Made by a program: the position numbers and the translations under genes. A stretch of 7,238 nt of DNA. It comes from Collinsella sp. (GTDB taxonomy: Bacteria; Actinomycetota; Coriobacteriia; Coriobacteriales; Coriobacteriaceae). Shown piece by piece: positions 1 through 6,100 of this stretch. Numbering within the stretch: position 1 is the first letter of the stretch; every line of letters begins with the position of its first letter. The notes beneath the pieces were generated by a model. That model was not told the origin of the DNA. It saw only the letters and a list, made by a program, of their open reading frames with translations, and did no database searches. The stretch is taken from contig DXZN01000078.1 in the NCBI GenBank assembly GCA_019419645.1, positions 1 through 7,238 on the forward strand. Reading direction: 5' to 3'.

Positions 1-10
1 CATCTGGCCT

Positions 11-51
11 AAAACCTGCCAAAAAGGGACAGGTATATTTTGGCAGGTTTT
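11..51 (+). repeat. Intergenic hairpin 1 with GGGACAGG-type loop
   Basis: Perfect 14-bp inverted arms (11-24 and 38-51) of sequence AAAACCTGCCAAAA and its complement enclose a 13-nt loop, AGGGACAGGTATA. The right arm ends in TTTT, so the RNA hairpin could act as an intrinsic terminator of an upstream gene outside the window. The loop core matches that of the hairpins at 71-103, 1655-1687 and 2617-2647, although the arms are unrelated in sequence. Confidence 0.75.
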
Positions 52-70
52 ATCTGGGCAAACGTCATTT

Positions 71-108
71 CCACCACAAAGGGGCCAGGCACCTTTGTGG
101 TGGTTTTT
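71..108 (+). terminator. Intergenic hairpin 2 (CCACCACAAAGG arms) with T-tract
   Basis: Arms CCACCACAAAGG (71-82) and its exact complement (92-103) enclose a 9-nt loop GGCCAGGCA and are followed by TTTTT (104-108). This is the standard layout of a rho-independent terminator on the + strand. It lies 19 bp after hairpin 1, so the upstream transcription unit would meet two hairpins in tandem. It is also a copy of a local repeat family (see 1655 and 2617). Confidence 0.7.
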
Positions 109-111
109 GCT

Positions 112-148
112 TTGGTAGATTCTTGGGACATGCCTTACAATCTACCAA
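112..148. promoter_or_regulatory. 10-bp interrupted dyad upstream of MFS gene
   Basis: TTGGTAGATT (112-121) and its perfect complement AATCTACCAA (139-148) are separated by 17 nt. The dyad lies about 130 bp before the MFS start, in the only stretch that can hold its promoter. It could be a regulator-binding site or an RNA stem just after the terminator. The rest of 149-266 shows no further structure. A TTGACA at 222-227 has no acceptable -10 box at normal spacing. Confidence 0.35.
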
Positions 149-266
149 GTAGTTCATGACGGGCGAAAAACGGAGAGAAGGGGCTTGATGCGTCCTTAAT
201 GTTTCATGCGGATAGATTGATTTGACAGACGGTGGTGAATGTCCGCCGCCCGTATTCGTATGAAAC

Positions 267-272
267 AAGGAG
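267..272 (+). promoter_or_regulatory. Shine-Dalgarno site of MFS gene
   Basis: AAGGAG lies 5 nt before the ATG at 278. The two upstream in-frame ATGs (239 and 260) have no comparable site, and the peptide they would add has no membrane or signal character. This site therefore fixes the start at 278. Confidence 0.75.
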
Positions 273-277
273 TCTCC

Positions 278-1558
278 ATGCTCACCCATCTTTTCTCAAA
301 GCCTCAATCATCGCTGTCCGTGCAGGCCAAGCGCCTGGTGGCGATGCGCTTTCTCATCTACACCGGTTTTCAGACCAGCTACTTTATCGGCGTCATCGGA
401 ACGCTCACCTATGCAGACGATGCCTCGGTCGTGGCGACATCGCTGGCTGTCCTCTTTATGAACGTCTTTGTGATCTTGGGGTCCCTTGCGGGCGGTGCGG
501 CGCTCGATGCCTGGGGCCCACGTCGCCATTTCTTGTTGAGCATCGTCGGCACGCTGGCGACGGGTGCGGCAATCATCGCCTTTGGCAGCGCGACCGGAAC
601 AGTCCTTGCCGGCGCGGTACTCCTGGGCTTTGTGATGGGGCTCGCACAGCCCATCGCCACATCCTATCCAGCCTACCTCACCGACGATCCTGTCGAGCTC
701 AAAGACATCAACTCCGCCATAACCATGTTCTCCAACGTGAGCATTATCGTCGGCCCCACGCTGGGCGGCTTTGTTGCGGCGGCTGCATCGTCACGCGCGG
801 TGTTCGTGCTCATGATGATCTTTACCGTACTGGCGCTCGTCGCCGGTTGGGGATTTAGGCCGCAGACCAGTCATGTCGCCGGGCATGCGGATACCGATTC
901 GGCAGAGGAAGGGAAGCGTGTGGGACAAAGCTCCAACCCCAGCACGTTCGCCCGCGTCACCTTCGCGACAAGCATCAAGACAGTCTTCACCAACAGCGTC
1001 CTCGCCCTACTTTTCTGCATCATTTTTCTTTCGAACTTTGGCTACGGGGCCTTCGATCCGCTCGAGTCGTTTTTCTATCGCGATGTCCTACGCGTCGGCG
1101 TTGAGTGGATGGGCTGGCTCTCGTCGGCCTCGGGCGTGGGCGCGGTGCTGGGTGCCGTGCTCGCGCTCCGCTTGCCACCGCACCTGGTCAACCTAAAAAC
1201 GCTGCTCGTGGCGCTTATGTCCGTGGGCCTGGGAAGTCTGCTCTATGTGGGGACGCCGTACGTGGGTGTGGCCCTTGTCGGCCAGGTCACCCTGGGCATA
1301 GCTTGGGGCGTCGTCAACCCGCTCCACAACACGATCGTGCAAACGACGGCCCCGCTCGAGCAGCTCGGTCGCGTCAACTCGGTCATGGGCTTTGGCAATA
1401 TGTTTGCCGGCGTGGCGCCGCTGGCGATTGCCCCGTGGCTGGCGGTGACATTTGGCGTGCAGCAGACGCTCGTAGGGGCGGGCATGGTCGTGACGGCGGT
1501 TCCCGCGGCGTTGCTGTTGTTTGGACGCCGGCATTTTGATCGTGCCGCAAGGCAGTAA
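278..1558 (+). CDS. MFS family transporter (drug/metabolite efflux type)
   Basis: Encodes a 426-residue polytopic inner-membrane protein, the usual length for a 12-helix major facilitator. The first hydrophobic segment begins near residue 25. The loop between helices 2 and 3 carries a motif A-like GGAALDAWGPRR (72-83, with D77, G80 and R82/R83). Around 155-164, VSIIVGPTLGG resembles motif C, the GP..GG signature of proton-driven antiporters. A hydrophilic loop at roughly 190-225 separates the two six-helix halves. Export of a small molecule in exchange for protons is inferred from motif C; the substrate cannot be read from the sequence. Longer in-frame starts at 239 and 260 are possible but lack a ribosome binding site. 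The gene appears to be its own transcription unit, with hairpins on both sides and no overlapping neighbour. Confidence 0.88.
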   Translation: MLTHLFSKPQSSLSVQAKRLVAMRFLIYTGFQTSYFIGVIGTLTYADDASVVATSLAVLFMNVFVILGSLAGGAALDAWGPRRHFLLSIVGTLATGAAIIAFGSATGTVLAGAVLLGFVMGLAQPIATSYPAYLTDDPVELKDINSAITMFSNVSIIVGPTLGGFVAAAASSRAVFVLMMIFTVLALVAGWGFRPQTSHVAGHADTDSAEEGKRVGQSSNPSTFARVTFATSIKTVFTNSVLALLFCIIFLSNFGYGAFDPLESFFYRDVLRVGVEWMGWLSSASGVGAVLGAVLALRLPPHLVNLKTLLVALMSVGLGSLLYVGTPYVGVALVGQVTLGIAWGVVNPLHNTIVQTTAPLEQLGRVNSVMGFGNMFAGVAPLAIAPWLAVTFGVQQTLVGAGMVVTAVPAALLLFGRRHFDRAARQ

Positions 1559-1561
1559 AAA

Positions 1562-1618
1562 CATCACAACATTCGATGAAAACCGCGTTTTTGCCGAATA
1601 ACGTCGAATGTTGTGATG
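1562..1618. terminator. Long stem-loop directly after MFS stop codon
   Basis: Perfect 15-bp arms, CATCACAACATTCGA (1562-1576) and its complement (1604-1618), surround an inner small hairpin with AAAAC/GTTTT arms (1579-1583 and 1587-1591). It starts 3 nt after the MFS stop and probably ends MFS transcripts. Its best T-tract is on the - strand (complement of AAAAA, 1557-1561), while the + strand side is only followed by GGTTTGCG. It therefore looks stronger for transcription coming from the right, or acts as a bidirectional or RNA-stabilising element. Confidence 0.6.
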
Positions 1619-1654
1619 GTTTGCGCCCCGAGTCAGGTCATTCTGCGGATCCGG

Positions 1655-1691
1655 CCACCACAAAGGGACCAGGCACCTTTGTGGTGGTTTT
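1655..1691 (+). terminator. Intergenic hairpin 3 (CCACCACAAAGG arms) with T-tract
   Basis: Same 12-bp arms as hairpin 2 (1655-1666 and 1676-1687), loop GACCAGGCA, then TTTT (1688-1691). It sits between the MFS and HAD genes, just before the HAD promoter candidate, and in the same orientation as the other copies. It probably serves as a second terminator behind the MFS gene. Confidence 0.7.
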
Positions 1692-1694
1692 GCT

Positions 1695-1725
1695 TTGACG
1701 GGCCGCGCCCGCGCCTTGGTATAAC
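1695..1725 (+). promoter_or_regulatory. Candidate sigma70-type promoter of HAD gene
   Basis: TTGACG (1695-1700) and TATAAC (1720-1725) are separated by 19 bp, slightly longer than ideal. Transcription would begin near 1732 and give a leader of about 50 nt before the ATG at 1781. The position right behind hairpin 3 fits an independent transcription unit. Confidence 0.5.
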
Positions 1726-1803
1726 ATGGACACCATTTCCGACCACATTCAGCACCGCCGCGCTACCCAGAAAGGCCCCCATGGACACCACCTTCAGCCA
1801 CAT
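1726..1803 (+). repeat. Imperfect direct repeat of the HAD start region
   Basis: Bases 1726-1748 and 1781-1803 match at 18 of 23 positions. Both begin ATGGACACCA and both end CCACAT. The offset of 55 bp is not a multiple of three, so the upstream copy is out of frame with the gene. It would encode MDTISDHIQ against MDTTFSHIK at the real start. It looks like a decayed tandem duplication of the translation start. Confidence 0.5.
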
Positions 1804-2602
1804 CAAAGCCGTGTTCTGCGATATCGACGGCACACTGCTCACAAGCCAGCACACGGTGTCCCCGCGCACCGTGGCGGCGATCCGCGCCCTGCGCGAGCGC
1901 GGCGTGCTGTTTGGCCTGTGCACCGGGCGCGACGCCCACGCGACCGAGGCCATGTACGAGCTCTGGGGCATCGAAGGCCTGGTGGACGTGCTCGTGGGCT
2001 GCGGTGGTGCCGAGGTCATCGACCGCACGCACGACATCAACGAGCTGAGCTATCCGCTGCCGGGCGAGACCATCGCGCGCATCTGCAAGCACATGGCGGA
2101 CCTTCCGGCAACGCCCGTCTGCCCTCGGGACGGCGTGTTCTACGTGCCCGAGAGCAACGCGTGCGTCGAGCACCTGTCGCGCGTCGACGGCGTGCCCTAC
2201 CAAGTGGTCGATTTTGCCGAGTTTTTGCGCGAGCCGCAGCCCAAGGTGATGTTTACCATGGCGCCCGAGGTAATGCCGCGGGTGATTGAGCGGGCATCGA
2301 CGTTTGCCGATGACACTGTTAAGGCGGCGGCTCTGCAGACCACGCAGCGGCTCTACGAGTTCATGGATCCGCGCGTGTCCAAGACGCGTGGCCTTGTGCG
2401 CGTGGCAGAGCTCAACGACATGGAGCTCCAGGACATCTGCGTATTTGGCGATGCCGACAACGACACCAGCATGGTGGCTGACGCCGGCGTGGGCGTGGCC
2501 ATGGCAAATGGCAGCGACGCCACCCGTGCCGCCGCCGACTTTGTAACCGCGAGCAACGACGAAGGCGGCATCGCGATCTTTATCGAGGAGCATCTGCTGT
2601 AG
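1781..2602 (+). CDS. Cof-type HAD-IIB family phosphatase
   Basis: Encodes a 273-residue cytosolic haloacid-dehalogenase hydrolase, the normal size for the Cof/YbjI-like subfamily, whose members remove phosphate from sugar phosphates, flavin precursors or other small metabolites. All four catalytic motifs are visible. Motif I is DIDGT (D14 nucleophile, D16 acid/base), motif II is the T48 in CTGRD, motif III is K201, and motif IV is GDADND (D224, D228 binding Mg2+). The stretch from about 85 to 185 forms the type IIB cap, which sets substrate choice. The substrate cannot be told from sequence. The start at 1781 is preferred because AGAAAGG (1769-1775) lies 5 nt before it and motif I falls at the usual distance. 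An in-frame extension to 1613 would run through hairpin 3 and encodes non-family sequence. It is probably transcribed alone. Confidence 0.92.
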   Translation: MDTTFSHIKAVFCDIDGTLLTSQHTVSPRTVAAIRALRERGVLFGLCTGRDAHATEAMYELWGIEGLVDVLVGCGGAEVIDRTHDINELSYPLPGETIARICKHMADLPATPVCPRDGVFYVPESNACVEHLSRVDGVPYQVVDFAEFLREPQPKVMFTMAPEVMPRVIERASTFADDTVKAAALQTTQRLYEFMDPRVSKTRGLVRVAELNDMELQDICVFGDADNDTSMVADAGVGVAMANGSDATRAAADFVTASNDEGGIAIFIEEHLL

Positions 2603-2616
2603 CGATGGGGGAGAAT

Positions 2617-2647
2617 CACCACAAAGGGGGCAGGTACCTTTGTGGTG
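2617..2647 (+). repeat. Intergenic hairpin 4 (CACCACAAAGG arms), no T-tract
   Basis: Perfect 11-bp arms (2617-2627 and 2637-2647) with loop GGGCAGGTA form the fourth member of the loop-conserved family. It starts 15 bp after the HAD stop. Unlike copies 2 and 3 it is followed by GCCTCAGG with no T run, so intrinsic termination would be weak unless helped by the next stem at 2650-2687. Confidence 0.7.
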
Positions 2648-2649
2648 GC

Positions 2650-2687
2650 CTCAGGTGACTTAGGCGAATTGATGCCTAAAATCTGAG
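2650..2687. other. Two-part stem-loop after hairpin 4
   Basis: CTCAG (2650-2654) pairs with CTGAG (2683-2687), and TTAGGC (2660-2665) pairs with GCCTAA (2674-2679) around an 8-nt loop. An asymmetric internal loop of 5 and 3 nt separates the two stems. It stands only 2 bp from hairpin 4. It could be part of the HAD 3' end or the first element of the structured gap. Confidence 0.35.
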
Positions 2688-2724
2688 CGCAAATTCAAAT
2701 ATGGTTGTCGGAGCATTACGCTTC

Positions 2725-2841
2725 TAACCACCGATGGGTTAAAGATATTCTCATCAGTTTGGAAGGATATTCCTTCCGGTTAATGACCTACTGCTCACGG
2801 TCGATTTTCGACCGTTCACAGGATGTTTGCTCTTGAGCAAA
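2725..2841. promoter_or_regulatory. Array of four short dyads upstream of the pilus operon
   Basis: Four compact inverted repeats follow one another. TAACC/GGTTA lies at 2725-2729 and 2737-2741. GGAAGGA-TAT-TCCTTCC spans 2761-2777. ACGGTCGA-TTT-TCGACCGT spans 2797-2815 and is extended by CTG/CAG at 2791-2793 and 2819-2821 across a 3x3 internal loop. TTTGCTC-TT-GAGCAAA spans 2826-2841. GATATTC also occurs twice, at 2744-2750 and 2766-2772, 22 bp apart, which is about two helical turns. The array may be a set of operators or a folded RNA. No family is recognised. Confidence 0.45.
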
Positions 2842-2989
2842 ATGTTGTGCAAATAAATATAATGCTATTAAAAAACTGATAACTAACTTAATTACCAGTA
2901 GAAACAGATCTTTTATAGCGAATAAACGAAGGCAAATCCGAGCAATTGTCAAGAGAATTGAGAACTCACTACAAAAATGTCGGTTTTTG
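2842..2989. other. AT-rich intergenic stretch without gene
   Basis: This part of the gap is very AT-rich (17 G/C in 2821-2880 and 20 G/C in 2881-2940, each of 60 bases). Apart from a weak ACAAAAA/TTTTTGT dyad (2971-2977 and 2984-2990) it shows no convincing structure. A 73-codon minus-strand frame here starts with TTG and lacks a ribosome binding site, so it is not called. Confidence 0.5.
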
Positions 2990-3019
2990 TTGCTCAGATG
3001 TCTAAACAATCGTTACAAT
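2990..3019 (+). promoter_or_regulatory. Candidate promoter of pilus operon
   Basis: TTGCTC (2990-2995) and TACAAT (3014-3019) are spaced by 18 bp. The -10 box is good and the -35 box is weak, as often seen for activated promoters. Transcription would begin near 3026, leaving a leader of about 83 nt before the first pilus gene. Confidence 0.4.
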
Positions 3020-3028
3020 ATGTACACT

Positions 3029-3063
3029 AAACGTGCGCAATTACAGATCGCGCAGATACGTTT
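3029..3063 (+). other. Possible 5'-leader stem of the pilus mRNA
   Basis: AAACGT (3029-3034) pairs with ACGTTT (3058-3063), and the adjoining GCGC (3035-3038) pairs with GCGC (3050-3053). This leaves a 4-nt bulge (AGAT) and an 11-nt loop. If transcription begins near 3026 the stem sits at the very 5' end of the message, where it could protect the RNA from decay. Confidence 0.3.
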
Positions 3064-3093
3064 GATAGGGAAAGAGCAAAATCGCGGTCTCTT

Positions 3094-3102
3094 GGGGAGG
3101 AG
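3094..3102 (+). promoter_or_regulatory. Shine-Dalgarno site of the large surface protein
   Basis: GGGGAGGAG ends 6 nt before the ATG at 3109. It is a strong site at good spacing and supports this start, which also gives a well-formed signal peptide. Confidence 0.75.
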
Positions 3103-3108
3103 ACATCG

Positions 3109-6100
3109 ATGAAAGCGAATTCAGACAAATCTAAGCAGAGTAAAAAAGCGACGCGCCGTGTACTGGCAGGCGTTTTGTGCGGAGCCTCCGTGTTGAGCCT
3201 GGTGCTGTCGCTCGTCATGCCCCCGATCTCGCAGGCCATTGCCAACGATGCCCAGGCGGTTGCCGCCGGGGAAGCTGTGATGGGGGAGGGTTCCTCAAGT
3301 GAGTCTACTGGTGTAGACAGCACCACTAACGGGGGTGCCGAAAAACAGAAAAGTGATGATGCCGAGAATGGCGCGAGCGAAGACGCCGCTGCCGCAGGCC
3401 TGCCGTCCGACGACACGGAGGCCGAGGGCGATGCTCGGTCTGCGGATGATAGTGCTAACGGCGAGGGCGCAATCGCACTTGCTGCAGAAAATGAATCGAC
3501 TCATACAATCAGCAATGGGGCTGAACTCAGCGCGAAGCTTCTTGAGAAGGACCTTCGCGATGCAAACGGCTGCGCGACTTTTAAGCTTGTTAACGATATT
3601 GAATACAACCAAGAGATTAGGTTTGAACAGACTGACGACAACCCTATCAATATCACTCTTAACCTAAACGGCCATAAGATTAAGTACTCGAACTCTATCG
3701 CGCCGTTGTTCGATGTCGCTAACGGCGCGACGCTTACAATTACGGATTCCGAACAGGCGAGTGAGACGGTCAACGACGGTCAGCCGATAACTGAACAGGG
3801 GCAGAGCCTGACTGCCGATAATTATGGCAAGAAAGCGAAGCTAACTTACGGTAACGGTGACATTCCGTCTAACCTTACCTACTACGTGACACAATCGTCC
3901 CCGATTGAAACAGGCACAACCAAGACAACCGAGACGCTTTACGAACATAGCGTCGAGATTAAAGGTGCCATCGTGGCGTGCGGTGGCGGCGAAGGTCTAA
4001 AGCTCATCAATCTGTATAACAACAACGGCAAGGGCGGTAAGTTCAACCTTGAGGGCGGCGTGCTCACGCAACAAAAAGGCAGTCGCGTTCGCAGCTTGGT
4101 CTATGCTCAGGGCGGCTCTACCGTTTCCATGAGCGGCGGCTATGTGTGTGGTGCTTCTGGCTCGGGTGCGGGCGGCGGAATTGAAATACGCGACAATTCG
4201 AGCCTCAACGTTTCCGGTGGCGTAACTGCCGGCAACAGCGCTTATAGTGGCGGTGGTGTGTATGCCAACGCTTCCACGGTCACCATAACTAATGGCGTAA
4301 TCGCCGGTAATAGCACACTCAACGAGGGACTCGGTGGCGGCATTATGGCCGAGGGCGGCATCGTGACCGTTTCTGGTGGCTATGTCACGAATAATAGAAT
4401 GGCTAAATTCTGCGGTGAAGAAGGCGATGGTTGTCATGGCGGCGCTGGGCTTGCTGCCAATAACGGCGCCCATGTCACCATTTCCGGTGGCCAGATTACC
4501 GGCAACTACTCCGAGGAAGCTGGCGGTGGCGTTTATGTTACCGATGTTGGTCGACAAGGGTGGTCTCGCAAGGATACGGCATGGCTCACAATTACGGGGG
4601 GAACTATTGCCTCTAATGTGAGCTTCCGATCTGAGGGTGCCGGCATCCGAGTGGGCCAGATGGTTGACGCGATGGTAAATGGATCGTCAAAAGATAGCCC
4701 AGTCTACATCACTAATAACCACTGCATGTCTCGCTTTGACTGGGGCGGAGGCGGCGTCTTCGTCCAGGGCGATTCGAATACCGCATCTAATGCTGGCAGG
4801 CTCTTTGTGTACAACTCGTACATTAGCGCCAATATCGCTGGCGGCTATGGCGGCGGCGTAGCAGTCTGTCCCACGGGCAAGACGTTGGTAACGAACACTG
4901 AGGGCACGGCAATCTTTGGCAATTCGTCTGCTGGCGCTGATTACGACTATCATGATGATTACAACGCACAGGACAATACCGGTAATGAAGGTAAGCCCCA
5001 TCTTTCCGAAGGTGGCCACGATAAAAATCAAGATTTCACTGCGTATAATAAAAATCCTGCGATTTTCCGCGAAAACGGTCATGCGGATTTCTTCCTTGCT
5101 GCAACGGGCCACAGCGATCCAATCGCAGCGGTAATCGGCAAGATGCTTGGTGGCGGTGACGCCAAGTTTTCGGGAAGCATTGAACTTGAAAAGAAGATTA
5201 GTATTCCGGCTAATGGTGGTGTTCAGGTCAAGAATAGTATCGGCTTGTCTTCGGGTGTTAATGCCGGAGATGATGCTGCGACGGCCGCGCAGGGTCTTGC
5301 CACAACCTTCATCACTGGCAACTATTCCTGGAACCATGGCGGCGGCATCATGTCGAACGGCGACCTGTACTTGGGCCAGCCAGCGGATACGTATGTCTAC
5401 CCGAGCCTTAAGCTGAAGGCAACCAAGGTGTTGGACGGCCGTGGCCTCAAAGATGGGGAGTTCTCCTTTACGGTCTACCGTAAGGACTCGAATGATCCTT
5501 TCACAAATGGGGTATTCAATCGTGACGCTTGTACCGAGGTTGGAACTGCAAATAATGATGAAAGCGGCAACATTGCGTTTAACCTTGGTGAACAGTTCGC
5601 AGCGAGCGGTACGGCTGACAAAATCACATACTACTTGGTCGAAGATGCCGGCGAGGACTCCGACATCACATACGACTCTGCTGTGTATGAGATTGTGGTA
5701 AAGGCTAAAGATACCCAGACCTCGCTCATGTCTGTTCCGAAAAAAGACAATCCAAATGAGGAAAAGCAGCTTGTCATCCATAACTACACGATTGAAAACG
5801 TCAGTGTTACCAAGCGTGAATTCGATAAGTCGTCCGGTGCGTGGATCAACGTAAAGCAGTGGGGCGACGTAAAACAGGACGGAGGCTATTATTGTATTGG
5901 CGGTGCCGAAGGCTCTACGACCTTCACCAACAAATACACTCCGTACACCTCCACTGGCTCCTGGACTCCTGAGGCGACTAAGGTCGTTAAGGGTGGCGAG
6001 ATGAAGGAGTTTACGCTCGAGTTTGCGGATAACGAGAACTTCGATAAAGCCATGACGGCTACGACCGATCCTGACGGCGAGATTACCACCACTGCCAGCG

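Noticed and set aside
222..227. TTGACA as -35 box of the MFS gene
   Set aside because: The sequence 16-19 bp downstream is GC-rich with no -10 match, so it is an orphan hexamer.
1613..1780. 56-codon N-terminal extension of the HAD protein
   Set aside because: It would be translated through hairpin 3 and the promoter candidate, has no ribosome binding site, and is not like the family.
1763..2593. 276-codon minus-strand frame opposite the HAD gene
   Set aside because: It is histidine- and alanine-rich with no family resemblance and is fully explained as the shadow of a GC-rich gene with all four HAD motifs.
2788..3009. 73-codon hydrophobic minus-strand frame in the AT-rich gap
   Set aside because: It starts with TTG, has no Shine-Dalgarno site, runs across the dyad array, and its hydrophobicity is what AT-rich sequence gives by chance. 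A small membrane peptide is not excluded.
4596..4601. Run of six G in the surface-protein gene as a phase-variation tract
   Set aside because: Six bases is short for slippage and the run is explained by Thr-Gly-Gly codons of a helix rung.
4117..4869. Repeated SGGY/SGG.I coding units as a DNA repeat or CRISPR-like array
   Set aside because: The similarity is at protein level with varied codons and spacing, as expected for solenoid rungs. No identical DNA repeats with spacers are present.
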